A stretch of DNA of 64,000 bases from Hellea sp. (GTDB lineage Bacteria > Pseudomonadota > Alphaproteobacteria > Caulobacterales > Maricaulaceae), in the NCBI GenBank assembly GCA_028224375.1, contig JAOIVW010000003.1:1-64000 (forward strand), in the 5' to 3' direction. The number at the start of each line of letters is the position of its first letter. Within the stretch, counting starts at the first letter, position 1. The notes under the pieces were generated by a model. The model was not told where the DNA came from, did not search any database, and saw only the letters and a list, made by a program, of their open reading frames with translations. This document shows positions 34,783 to 43,434 of this stretch, piece by piece. The position numbers and the translations under genes are program-made.

Positions 34783-36203
34783 GCGCTTATTTTCTCTTCA
34801 GTGACAGCTTCGCCTGTCAATTTAGAGAGCGCAGAGTTTATGAAAGCCTCACTATCTTCATGCGGCATCATTTCAACGAGAGCAGGTTCCAGCGAGAGTG
34901 TAAACGCACCCTTTTCAGCATCGCCCGACTCAAATGCGGCGCATTCAACAATACCTGCGATACGGTCAAGTACAGGGCTTACAGATTCGTGATCTTCGCC
35001 CGGGAAGGCTATCATGAAGGTGTTTTCATCTAGCCGTGCTGTAATGTCCTGCATGCGAACGAGGCTTTTAAGGATAGAGCCAATCTGAGAAACAGCCTCG
35101 GATACCTTTTCGCCTGGAATCATGTAGCTTGCGTTTGGCGTAACCCGAATGGCTATAAGTGAAAGAGGCTCTTGAGTTTTCTTCATCGCCTCACAAACAC
35201 GGCGCATATGCGCTCTGAAAAAGTCCTGATTGAAGAGTCCTGTTGCCGGATCCACGCAGGTCTCTCCGCCAATACTGCTAAACTCACTCTTCAGCTGGTC
35301 ATGGATTCTATGATAATTTGCAAGCTCTAGGATACGGCCGCTAATTTCTTGTGTGTCAGCATTTGAAGAAATAATGTCGCGCGCACCTTTTTTATAGGCC
35401 AATTCATGATCTTGGAACGTTTCAGGGTCCACAAGGAAGAGTGTCGGCACATGGAAAAGCTTAGCATTTCGCTTCATAGATTCGGAAATTGTCAAAGCAG
35501 GTTCAGATTGCTCAAGGGCGTTCATAACGACAGCATCAAAGGTGCGCTCGTGCAGATAATCAAAGGCGCTAAAGGATGTGAAAGCAGCAACGACTTCGAC
35601 GTTCTTCTTTTGCAAGGCGTTGATAATGATCATGAAGTCTGGTGTGGCTTTTCCGATAAAGAGAATGCGGAAGGGATTGTTTAGAACTTCGTCACAAAGA
35701 GTGTACGCAACGTCGAAGTCCTCACGCAGGGTCTCGACACGGCGTATAATCTCATGTTCCATCTGGCCCAAACGTATCATTGAGCTTACGCGGTTTGCGA
35801 TTTGCGTGATATGGGCTGGTGGAAAGATAATGCTGTCAAATGCTGTCCTGTCGAAGTCCCCCTCGCGGGTCAAGGCGCCGATAAACGGGATATCTTTGGG
35901 GCCGAAATGTTTTTTCAAGGCTGCGATAATAGCTGGTGTCTTCTCGACATAATCAGAAAAGACAAAAAGCACGGCGCTCGGCGCATGAATAGGGGTGCCT
36001 TTTAATGTTTCGCCATCAAACACACAGAATTTGACATCATATCCCTGCTCAGTCAAAGCATCGCCGATAAACCCGGACTCTGTCATATTATCCGTAGCAA
36101 TAAGAATACCGGTCTTAGCAAGGGCCATTTGTGGCTCGAGGGAATCATTTTGCATAACCATGTCTTTAGTTAAGCCCAAAGTCCTTTCCGAGCCGTTAAC
36201 CAT
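34779..36203 (-). CDS. Two-receiver protein with degenerate GGDEF domain (PopA-like)
   Basis: 474 residues from ATG 36203; the frame extends to 36245 but runs through a terminator hairpin. Residues about 30-160 and 175-310 look like two receiver-type alpha/beta domains that lack the usual phosphoacceptor context (TGILIATDNMTESGFIGDAL; FRILFIGKATPDFMIIINAL). The C-terminal third (about 325-474) is GGDEF-like: DPATGLFNQDFFRAHMRR is recognisable, but the catalytic GGDEF loop reads LDENTF (about 391), so cyclase activity is unlikely. This resembles Caulobacter PleD/PopA architecture, where a dead GGDEF domain can sense c-di-GMP. No PilZ or EAL domain. Convergent with mfd. Confidence 0.75.
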   Translation of the reverse strand: MVNGSERTLGLTKDMVMQNDSLEPQMALAKTGILIATDNMTESGFIGDALTEQGYDVKFCVFDGETLKGTPIHAPSAVLFVFSDYVEKTPAIIAALKKHFGPKDIPFIGALTREGDFDRTAFDSIIFPPAHITQIANRVSSMIRLGQMEHEIIRRVETLREDFDVAYTLCDEVLNNPFRILFIGKATPDFMIIINALQKKNVEVVAAFTSFSAFDYLHERTFDAVVMNALEQSEPALTISESMKRNAKLFHVPTLFLVDPETFQDHELAYKKGARDIISSNADTQEISGRILELANYHRIHDQLKSEFSSIGGETCVDPATGLFNQDFFRAHMRRVCEAMKKTQEPLSLIAIRVTPNASYMIPGEKVSEAVSQIGSILKSLVRMQDITARLDENTFMIAFPGEDHESVSPVLDRIAGIVECAAFESGDAEKGAFTLSLEPALVEMMPHEDSEAFINSALSKLTGEAVTEEKISA

Positions 36204-36204
36204 G

Positions 36205-36242
36205 ATAAAAAAAGCCCGCTTGTAAGGGTTACAAACGGGCTT
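36205..36242 (-). terminator. Strong intrinsic terminator after the M2 peptidase gene
   Basis: On the minus strand AAGCCCG-TTTGTAA pairs with TTACAAG-CGGGCTT around a 3-base loop (one internal mismatch, about 14 bp), followed by a run of seven T. It starts 24 bases past the peptidase stop and ends 2 bases before the ATG of the next gene, so that gene needs read-through, an internal start, or leaderless expression. Confidence 0.88.
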
Positions 36243-36265
36243 CAAATTAAAGAGATGATGGCGTG

Positions 36266-38173
36266 TTACTCAGCCGGTTTGTCCCAGCCACAGCTACGGT
36301 CTGCATTTTGCTCTTCCAGATAGGTCATGAGGGGCGCAAAATATTCCAAAATAGCAGACCCATCCATGATGCGTGTGCCTGTAAAGGCTTCCAGCGCGTC
36401 CGGCCAAGGTTTAGACGCGCCCAATTCCATCATTGCATTAAAGCGGCGGCCAACTTCTTCATTCTCATAGATTGAACATTGGTGAAGCGGTCCTTCAAAG
36501 CCCGCCATATCGCAAGCCGCTTTGTGGAACTGAAATTGCAGAATATGCGCGAGGAAATAGCGCATATAAGGCGTATTGCCTGGAATGTGGAACTTTGCGC
36601 CGGGATCGAAAGCATTAGCGGGTCGTGCTTCACCCGGATATTCAAGGCCTTGATACTTTTCGCGTAATTCCCACCATCCAGAATTATAATCATTAGGGCC
36701 ATATTCACCTGAGAAGACTTTCCAGCGCCACTGATCGACCATTAAGCCGAAAGGTAGAAATGCGACTTTATCCATGGCTTTACGCATAAGCAGCGCTAAG
36801 TCTGCATCTTCGCCGGGAACATCCTTTTCGTCTAGCAAACCAATCTTAACCAGATATTCCGGAGTGATTGACAAGGCAATCATATCGCCAATGGCTTCAT
36901 GGAAACCATCATTTGCTCCGTCCTTGTAGAAGACGGGTTGGTTTTTATAGGCTCGTTGGTAGAAATTATGGCCTAATTCGTGATGGACTGTTACAAAGTC
37001 TTCGCCGTTGATTTTTGTACACATTTTGATGCGAATATCATCCATGTCGTCCAAATCCCAAGCCGATGCATGGCAGACAACTTCGCGGTCTCTCGGCTTT
37101 GTAATAAGCGAGCGCTCCCAGAATGTGTCGGGCAGGGGATCAAAGCCGAGCGAAGTGAAAAACGTTTCAGCGGTCTCGACCATTTTCTTCTGGTCATAAT
37201 CTTTTTCTTCAAGCAGGGCTGTAACGTCTACGCCTTCGCCGCCGCCTTTCGGGGCGACTAAGTCATAAATATTGCCCCAACTTTGACCCCACATATTGCC
37301 TAACAAGTCAGCACGAATAGGGCCGTCAGCGGTTTGAACCTCATCACCGTATTTTTCATTTAAAGCTGCGCGGGTATTACAATGCAGTTGGTCATAAAGG
37401 GGTTTAACTTGTCCCCAAAGGCGGTCAGCTTCTTTGATAAAGGCTTCGCCGTCCATATCGTAGCCGCCGCGCCATAAGGCTCCGGTATCGGCATAACCAA
37501 GTTCGCGGGAGCCTTCATTCACAATCTCGACCATTGTTGAGTAGTCACGCTTCATAGGCGGCGAAATAGTGCGCCAGCCTTCCCATACAGCCTGCAGTTC
37601 TTCGGGGTCACGTGATGTGGCAATAATGTCTGAGGCTTGGCCCAGAGTGAGTGTCTCGCCATCATAATCGAACTTACCCGTGCCATATGTGGCCTCTAAG
37701 TCAGTCATAATCTTGGCAAGTTCTTCTGCTGCGCCTTCTTTCTCAGGTGCAGGGAAATTACTGCCGCGTTTAAGGCCATCCATCTTACGGCGCATATCAG
37801 CCGGAAGGGACAAATCGTTAAATCGTTTGGCTTCATTGGCGAGCCGTGTGGATAATTTCGCGCCCTCTGCGCCGGCCATAGCGGCAAGGGCATTTGTGTC
37901 GTCGGTAATAAAGTTAGCCTGAACCCAATAAACCTTGGAAGCATATCCACTATATTCAACGATGTCTTTTTCAGCTTGCTCTAGAAACTCTTTAGCTTCC
38001 TGCACTGTTGGCGCGCTGTTTTCGGTTCCTGCATTTGCCGCAGCTGTTAAGGTCTCGACCGTCTTTGTTGGCTTCTCAACAGCAACCTCGGTGCTTGGCG
38101 CAGTAGCTTCGGGTTGGCAGGCCATTAGCGCCAGTGCCGTCAGGCTCGCAGCTGAGAGTAATAATTTGCGCAT
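36266..38173 (-). CDS. Peptidase M2 (angiotensin-converting-enzyme-like) lipoprotein
   Basis: 635 residues. A zinc dipeptidyl carboxypeptidase of family M2. The zinc motif is VTVHHELGHNFYQRAY (HEXXH at about 395) with the third ligand Glu in GANDGFHEAIGDMIALS (about 423); both blocks match ACE rather than M3 oligopeptidases. Lipoprotein signal MRKLLLSAASLTALALMACQ (Cys at 19) and a Thr/Glu/Ala-rich linker, so it is likely periplasmic and membrane-anchored. Length equals one ACE catalytic domain. Ended by a strong terminator. Confidence 0.92.
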   Translation of the reverse strand: MRKLLLSAASLTALALMACQPEATAPSTEVAVEKPTKTVETLTAAANAGTENSAPTVQEAKEFLEQAEKDIVEYSGYASKVYWVQANFITDDTNALAAMAGAEGAKLSTRLANEAKRFNDLSLPADMRRKMDGLKRGSNFPAPEKEGAAEELAKIMTDLEATYGTGKFDYDGETLTLGQASDIIATSRDPEELQAVWEGWRTISPPMKRDYSTMVEIVNEGSRELGYADTGALWRGGYDMDGEAFIKEADRLWGQVKPLYDQLHCNTRAALNEKYGDEVQTADGPIRADLLGNMWGQSWGNIYDLVAPKGGGEGVDVTALLEEKDYDQKKMVETAETFFTSLGFDPLPDTFWERSLITKPRDREVVCHASAWDLDDMDDIRIKMCTKINGEDFVTVHHELGHNFYQRAYKNQPVFYKDGANDGFHEAIGDMIALSITPEYLVKIGLLDEKDVPGEDADLALLMRKAMDKVAFLPFGLMVDQWRWKVFSGEYGPNDYNSGWWELREKYQGLEYPGEARPANAFDPGAKFHIPGNTPYMRYFLAHILQFQFHKAACDMAGFEGPLHQCSIYENEEVGRRFNAMMELGASKPWPDALEAFTGTRIMDGSAILEYFAPLMTYLEEQNADRSCGWDKPAE

Positions 38174-38300
38174 AATGTCCTCTTATTTTGTATTCAATCC
38201 CGCATCTATGTTCTATTCGTAAGCACTGGTAATGTGCGGTCAAGTTGCGACCTCACGCAACATGACGAATTTGCTTACACTATGGCTAAAAGGACACAGA

Positions 38301-39326
38301 ATGGCTGATAAACCCGGGCTTTTGATTGTAAATTTAGGCTCGCCCGATGCCCCGACCCCCAAAGCCGTCAGAAAATACCTGTTTCAGTTCCTTCATGACA
38401 AGCGGGTGATTGATACGAGTCGCTGGATATGGTGTCCGATTCTACACTTTATCATCCTGCGAACGCGCCCTGCGCGGTCCGCGCGGGCCTATGCAAAGGT
38501 CTGGGGCGAAGAAGGTTCCGAAGCCCCATTGATCGCCATAACGCGGGCACAAGCAAATGGCATTGCAAAACGATTAGGCGATAGCGTCCATGTTGATATT
38601 GCGATGCGTTATGGAAACCCGTCTATTGGCTCTGCCTTGGACAGCCTCAAAGCCAAGGGCTGCACGAAAATTGCTGTCCTTCCCATGTACCCACAATTTG
38701 CCGGCGCAACAACAGCGTCCGTTTATGATGGCGTTGCGAAAGCGTTGATGAAACGCATGGATGTCCCTGAGCTTCGCATGCTGCGTGATTATCACGATGA
38801 CCCGCGTTATATCAAAGCTTTAGGAGATGGCTTGAAAGCGCATTTGGCGACATTGGATTGGACGCCTGACGTTGTCATGACATCTTATCATGGTCTGCCG
38901 CAAAGCTATGTTGATAAGGGCGACCCTTATCAATCCGAATGTATCCACACGACAGATTTGCTCCGCGCGCATTTGAATATGTCACAGGCTGACATGCGAA
39001 CGACATTCCAATCTCGGTTCGGCCCCAAAGCCTGGCTGCAACCTTATACAGATATAACATTGGAAGAGCTTCCAAATCAGGGCATGAAAAAAGTCGCTGT
39101 TATGATGCCGGGCTTCTCAGCGGATTGTCTGGAAACACTTGAGGAAATCGCGATAGAGGCTCACGAAACATTTGAAGAGCATGGCGGCGAGAAGTTTACA
39201 GCAGTGCCTTGTCTAAATGATGACGCCGCGCATTTGGATTTTTTGGCGGACATCGCAAAAGAGCGTCTTTTAGAGGGTTGGCTTCAAGGCGGTGAAGATG
39301 TCTTGAAGGCCGATATCAGCGTTTAA
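38301..39326 (+). CDS. hemH: Ferrochelatase
   Basis: 341 residues. Inserts Fe(II) into protoporphyrin IX, the last step of protoheme synthesis; heme made here also feeds ctaA. ATG 38301 is chosen because AAAAGGA lies 6 bases upstream (the frame opens earlier, at 38232). Motifs: LLIVNLGSPDAPTP, the Tyr/His region MYPQFAGATTASVYDGV, TSYHGLPQSYVDKGDPY with catalytic His, and MMPGFSADCLETLEEI with the conserved Glu. No C-terminal Fe-S Cys cluster is apparent. Its last 57 bases overlap the 3' end of the gene on the other strand. Confidence 0.97.
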   Translation: MADKPGLLIVNLGSPDAPTPKAVRKYLFQFLHDKRVIDTSRWIWCPILHFIILRTRPARSARAYAKVWGEEGSEAPLIAITRAQANGIAKRLGDSVHVDIAMRYGNPSIGSALDSLKAKGCTKIAVLPMYPQFAGATTASVYDGVAKALMKRMDVPELRMLRDYHDDPRYIKALGDGLKAHLATLDWTPDVVMTSYHGLPQSYVDKGDPYQSECIHTTDLLRAHLNMSQADMRTTFQSRFGPKAWLQPYTDITLEELPNQGMKKVAVMMPGFSADCLETLEEIAIEAHETFEEHGGEKFTAVPCLNDDAAHLDFLADIAKERLLEGWLQGGEDVLKADISV

Positions 39327-39914
39327 GATGAGGGTTGATGGCAAAGTGACATCGGCGAGTTTTTCATAGGCCTCACCGCGAGAGGCCAAAAGTTTTGGAT
39401 AGCACTCTAAAATACTCTGCGTTTCTGTTTTGCCGTCAAGTTTTTCATAATGACCCGCCCAAACAAGGGGTTTGGGCTGTTTAAAATACTGCGCTTTCAA
39501 GCGTTCAATGTGATCTTCCATCGCCTCAATATAGACGACATAGAAATTGTTTTTTAGTGTCTTAAGCACGGCTTCATCCGTGTAAATTACACTTCCCGTT
39601 GTATCAATGATGGGATTGCGACGTTTCGTTTGGAGCGCTTTTTTCGTCGCTAACGTTTCTAATGCAATCGATTGTGTTTCGCGCTCGCCATAGCCTTCGG
39701 TGTAAGGGTGACCCTGCCATTGTGCAAAGGCGTCAATGCTGTCATGACCCAAATTCTCCCAGATGATTTTATCGACCTCAATCAGGTTAAAATCATAGGC
39801 TGTCGCCAAGCGCATGGCGGTGTAGCTTTTGCCGATATTCGACATGCCAATGAAGGCCAGTTTTAAACGGCCTTGTTCATATCTGGCCTCAAACTCTTTC
39901 CGAGAGAGCTTCAT
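39270..39914 (-). CDS. P-loop (shikimate-kinase-like) nucleotide-binding protein
   Basis: 214 residues. Walker A is KLAFIGMSNIGKSYTAMRLA (about 18-37), followed by FNLIEVDKIIWENLG, like the acidic second motif of shikimate/gluconate kinases, then a lid-like helical region and a C-terminal strand (TLILNADIGLQDIF). Its ATG overlaps the thrC stop (TGATG), so it is translated with thrC. Its 3' end overlaps hemH by 57 bases on the opposite strand, unusually long for convergent genes. Whether it phosphorylates an amino-acid intermediate such as homoserine is an open idea only. Confidence 0.7.
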   Translation of the reverse strand: MKLSRKEFEARYEQGRLKLAFIGMSNIGKSYTAMRLATAYDFNLIEVDKIIWENLGHDSIDAFAQWQGHPYTEGYGERETQSIALETLATKKALQTKRRNPIIDTTGSVIYTDEAVLKTLKNNFYVVYIEAMEDHIERLKAQYFKQPKPLVWAGHYEKLDGKTETQSILECYPKLLASRGEAYEKLADVTLPSTLILNADIGLQDIFTALKPTL

Positions 39915-41266
39915 CAGCTGTGAATAGCTAAGTAATTATCGAGCGATTTAAGATTGGGTTCCATAACATGCACGCGTTTTGTCTTGCGCATAGCTTTTTG
40001 TAATGGTGCGGGAAGCGGGACATCTTCGCGGATTATACGTTCAACACTATCTGCAAATTTCGCGGGATGCGCTGTTCCTACGACGACTTTTACGAAGTCT
40101 CGGTCAACATCTTTGGCAAAGGCTTCCATCGCTAAATGCCCCACAGTCGTATGTGGACACATGACATAGCCTGTTTCCGTGAAGATGCGGCGCATATGGC
40201 GTTCTGTTTCTTCATCACTAAATGAAGCGCCCCAACAAACTTCAGAAACAGCCTCATAATCGTTACCGTGTAAATCAAGGATACGCGGAAAATTATTCGG
40301 ACGTCCTATATCCATAGCATTAGACAATGTCGGTACGGATGGACGAGGGGAGTATTCACCTGTTTTCAGATAATCCACAAACGGATCATTATTATTATTG
40401 CCAATGACGAAGCGCTCAATCGGCGCGCCCATTTTCTTGGCGATAAGGCCGCCTGTTAGATTGCCCAGATTGCCGGACGGAATGGAGTAGACAATCGGTA
40501 CGCCAGGATGAGCTGCTTTGATTTGTAGGCTTGTCCAAAAATAGTAGAAGCTCTGCGGAATAACGCGGCCCACATTGATAGAGTTGGCCGACATGAGAGA
40601 GTAAGTTTTCGTCATCTCTTTATCGGCGAAGGCGTCTTTCACTAATTGCTGGCAATCATCAAACGTTCCGTCGATAGAAATCGCGCGAACATTTAAGTTT
40701 TGGTCTCCCATAGTACAAAGCTGCTGCTCTTGTATTTTACTCACGCCGCCTTTGGGGAAAAGGATGAAGACGTTGATGCCCTCTTGGTCCAAAAATGCAT
40801 CCCCAATAGCGCCGCCTGTATCGCCGGATGTCGCAACTAAAATTGTGCGTGTGTCGCCGGAGGACGTCATCAAGTGACTGGCTGTGCGTCCCATGAACCG
40901 GGCAGCAAAGTCTTTGAAGGCCAGCGTGGGGCCGTGGAAAAGTTCTAAAATATAGTCACGCGCGATTTCGGGGGTGGCCGCATCCAAAATCGTTCCCGAT
41001 AAGGTGGTCATTGGGACGGGAAAGTCATAGGCGTCGCGGCAGATGGATTTTAAATCAGCGTTTGAAAACCTGTCATCGACAAAGTCTCTCGCAAGAACCG
41101 CCGAACAATCCGCAAAACTTAATGCGCCCATTTTTGCTGTAGTTTCAGGAGAAAAATGAGGGATTTTATCAGGCATCCACAAGCCGCCATCAGGCGCAAG
41201 GCTGGCCAGCAGTGCGTCGCCAAAACGCGCCGATATTTTCGGGTCGGAGTGCGAATGATAATTCAT
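39914..41266 (-). CDS. thrC: Threonine synthase
   Basis: 450 residues, the long ThrC form of proteobacteria. Converts O-phosphohomoserine to threonine. The PLP Lys is in GPTLAFKDFAARFMGR (about 113); other blocks are VATSGDTGGAIGDAF, FPKGGVSKIQEQQLCTMG, SANSINVGRVIPQ and IPSGNLGNLTGG. Followed by a coupled P-loop gene. Homoserine dehydrogenase and homoserine kinase genes are not in the window. Confidence 0.97.
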   Translation of the reverse strand: MNYHSHSDPKISARFGDALLASLAPDGGLWMPDKIPHFSPETTAKMGALSFADCSAVLARDFVDDRFSNADLKSICRDAYDFPVPMTTLSGTILDAATPEIARDYILELFHGPTLAFKDFAARFMGRTASHLMTSSGDTRTILVATSGDTGGAIGDAFLDQEGINVFILFPKGGVSKIQEQQLCTMGDQNLNVRAISIDGTFDDCQQLVKDAFADKEMTKTYSLMSANSINVGRVIPQSFYYFWTSLQIKAAHPGVPIVYSIPSGNLGNLTGGLIAKKMGAPIERFVIGNNNNDPFVDYLKTGEYSPRPSVPTLSNAMDIGRPNNFPRILDLHGNDYEAVSEVCWGASFSDEETERHMRRIFTETGYVMCPHTTVGHLAMEAFAKDVDRDFVKVVVGTAHPAKFADSVERIIREDVPLPAPLQKAMRKTKRVHVMEPNLKSLDNYLAIHS

Positions 41267-41315
41267 GAAGCGCTCATTAGCGAAAATAGGCTGATATGCA
41301 ACACTTTGCTTTTGC

Positions 41316-41930
41316 CTAGCTTACAGTGCGAACAGCATGAGCGAGGATATTGACCATCGTGGCATGAACCGGCGTATCGCCGATGTTTCGGATGCTGTGG
41401 GGGCGGTCAGCTCTGTAACGCAATGTCTCGCCCGCCTTTGCGCTCCAGCTTTCATCCGCGACCTGCACCTTAACTTCACCTGATAATATGGTCAGGTTTT
41501 CAACTGAGCCCTCTGGGTGAGGCGAACTTTCCAAGATGCCGCCGGGCTTGGCGCGAAAGTCATACCACTGCACCCATTGAACGGTTTCAACGGATCCGAT
41601 GATGCGCAGTTCACACAGATCATCTTCACTCCGAAGGATGGGCGTGTCGTGGATACTGGCTTTTTGGACGAGGGCAGATCCGTCGCTACCACTGGCGACC
41701 ATTGCTTGAACACTCGTGCCTAGAGCTTGGCTCAGACGCGAAAGTGTAGCGAGGGAGGGATTAGCTTCGTTTTTCTCTATTTGAGAAATCATCGACTTTG
41801 CGACACCGGAACTTACCGATAAGTCGCCTAGCGACATTTTATCTGCCATGCGCAAACGCTGTATGGTTTTACCCAGTTTTTCTGCTAAAGCATCAGTTTC
41901 AGGGCAAGGCTGTCGTTTCTGTCGGGCCAT
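41316..41930 (-). CDS. XRE-family regulator with C-terminal cupin domain
   Basis: 204 residues. Helix-turn-helix about 15-75 (MSLGDLSVSSGVAKSMISQI, EKNEANPSLATLSRLSQAL) and a cupin barrel about 115-200 (GSVENLTILSGEVKVQV, RADRPHSIRN, HATMVN). The cupin probably senses a small metabolite. It is transcribed divergently from the cysG-cysI-cysH operon across 100 bases containing a perfect 18-bp palindrome; the inference is that it controls sulfite assimilation and itself. Confidence 0.92.
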   Translation of the reverse strand: MARQKRQPCPETDALAEKLGKTIQRLRMADKMSLGDLSVSSGVAKSMISQIEKNEANPSLATLSRLSQALGTSVQAMVASGSDGSALVQKASIHDTPILRSEDDLCELRIIGSVETVQWVQWYDFRAKPGGILESSPHPEGSVENLTILSGEVKVQVADESWSAKAGETLRYRADRPHSIRNIGDTPVHATMVNILAHAVRTVS

Positions 41931-41975
41931 AGTCTCACAAATAATTTATTCTAAAGGACTGGAATATTGCTCAAT

Positions 41976-41993
41976 CGTTCTATATATAGAACG
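41976..41993. promoter_or_regulatory. Perfect 18-bp palindrome, candidate XRE-cupin operator
   Basis: CGTTCTATATATAGAACG is fully symmetric. It is 46 bases upstream of the XRE-cupin start and 37 upstream of cysG, a position that would let one repressor control both directions. Its sequence differs from the cysK palindrome, so two regulators are implied. Confidence 0.6.
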
Positions 41994-42030
41994 GCAAGAC
42001 AAATCAAGTGAGCAGGCCTTCAGGTTAAAA

Positions 42031-43434
42031 ATGCAATATTTACCCATACATGTAGATACGAAAGACACTAAAATTCTCATTATTGGGGGTGAGGGTGCGG
42101 CTGAAGCCAAGCTAAGAACGCTCATCAAAACAGAGGCTAAGCTGATCTTGATAGCGCCTGACATAAATCCTGAAATTGCGCGTTGGGCGGAGCAGGGACG
42201 TCTTACGCATATGCAGCGAGACTTTGAGATAAGTGATCTTGAAGGTGTCCGCCTAGTCTATGCGGCCACAGAAGATGATGCGCTGAATTTGCAGATTGGC
42301 GACTTAGCAAGAGCAAAGGGTTTGCTTGTCAACGCAGCTGATCAAAAAGACGCCTGCGATTTCATTACGCCGGCTCTTGTCGACCGTAGTCCCGTCATTG
42401 TGTCCATAGGAACAGAAGGCACAAGCCCTAGTTTGGCGCGCGCCATAAAAACAGATTTAGAAGCGCGGTTACCGTCAACACTTGGTGCACTTTCCAATAT
42501 TATCAATGGTTTACGGGCTAAAGTTAAGCGGGCTATTCCAGACCTATCAACACGCCAGCTCTTCTGGGCCGACATATTCGACGGTAAAGACCTCATAAAC
42601 CAACTGCGTGTTTCTGGCGACGAGCTAACGGCCCGCGTTGATGATAAGCTGGCAGGTCATGTGAAAGACAAGATTGGTCACGTCTCCCTCGTGGGTTCCG
42701 GCCCAGGCAATCCCGACCTGTTGACTCTGGCGGCGCGTCAGAGACTCCACAGCGCAGATGTCATCGTCTATGACCGTCTCGTTAGCCAAGGCGTGCTAGA
42801 TTTTGGCCGCCGTGAAGCCGAATATATCTATGTCGGTAAAGAGCCGGGCGGAGTCTCCACACCGCAACCCGAGATTAACGCCATCCTTGTTGAAAAAGCC
42901 TTAGAGGGCTTAACGGTTGTGCGCCTTAAAAGCGGTGATCCTCTTATCTTCGGCCGTGCGGATGAAGAAATTGACGCTTTGGAAGTCGCAGGCGTGAAAT
43001 ATGATATTGTGCCAGGCATTACCTCTGCCGCCTCTGCTGCTGCAGAAATCGGAACGTCCCTCACAACGCGCGGTCATAATAAGGCGGTCTCTTTTCTGAC
43101 GGGACATGATGCCAAAGGTTTTGCCGAGCATGACTGGAAAGGCCTTGCGGCTGGCGGCGCGCGCGCTGCTGTCTATATGGGTGTTGGCGCATCGGGATTC
43201 ATTCAAGGACGCTTGCTGATGCACGGCGCGGCGAAAGACCTAGCTGTAACCGTTGTCGAAAATGCCTCGCGCGACTCTCAAATTATCGTGGCGACCACAT
43301 TGGAACGGCTTGCCGATGATATAAAAGCTCACGGCATTAAGGGACCCGCTATTTTGCTTTTGGGTTATTCCCCGCGTTCTGCCGCTAAGAACGTGCTTAA
43401 AACAGAGGCGGCGCCTCAAAGGAAAATCGTATGA
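42031..43434 (+). CDS. cysG: Siroheme synthase CysG
   Basis: 467 residues from ATG 42031 (AGG 6 bases upstream); the frame opens at 41848, but that part lies inside the divergent regulator gene. N-terminal half: precorrin-2 dehydrogenase/ferrochelatase (ILIIGGEGAAEAKLRTLI, VYAATEDDALN, VNAADQKDACDFITPA). C-terminal half: uroporphyrinogen III methyltransferase (SLVGSGPGNPDLLTLAARQR at about 222, DVIVYDRLVS, VRLKSGDPLIFGRADEE, VPGITSAASAAAE). It makes the siroheme needed by CysI encoded two genes downstream. First gene of the operon; its stop overlaps the next ATG (ATGA). Confidence 0.96.
   Translation: MQYLPIHVDTKDTKILIIGGEGAAEAKLRTLIKTEAKLILIAPDINPEIARWAEQGRLTHMQRDFEISDLEGVRLVYAATEDDALNLQIGDLARAKGLLVNAADQKDACDFITPALVDRSPVIVSIGTEGTSPSLARAIKTDLEARLPSTLGALSNIINGLRAKVKRAIPDLSTRQLFWADIFDGKDLINQLRVSGDELTARVDDKLAGHVKDKIGHVSLVGSGPGNPDLLTLAARQRLHSADVIVYDRLVSQGVLDFGRREAEYIYVGKEPGGVSTPQPEINAILVEKALEGLTVVRLKSGDPLIFGRADEEIDALEVAGVKYDIVPGITSAASAAAEIGTSLTTRGHNKAVSFLTGHDAKGFAEHDWKGLAAGGARAAVYMGVGASGFIQGRLLMHGAAKDLAVTVVENASRDSQIIVATTLERLADDIKAHGIKGPAILLLGYSPRSAAKNVLKTEAAPQRKIV

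Noticed and set aside
41848-42030. 61-codon N-terminal extension of cysG
   Set aside because: Lies inside the divergent XRE-cupin gene and its promoter; ATG 42031 has a ribosome-binding site and matches the family N-terminus.
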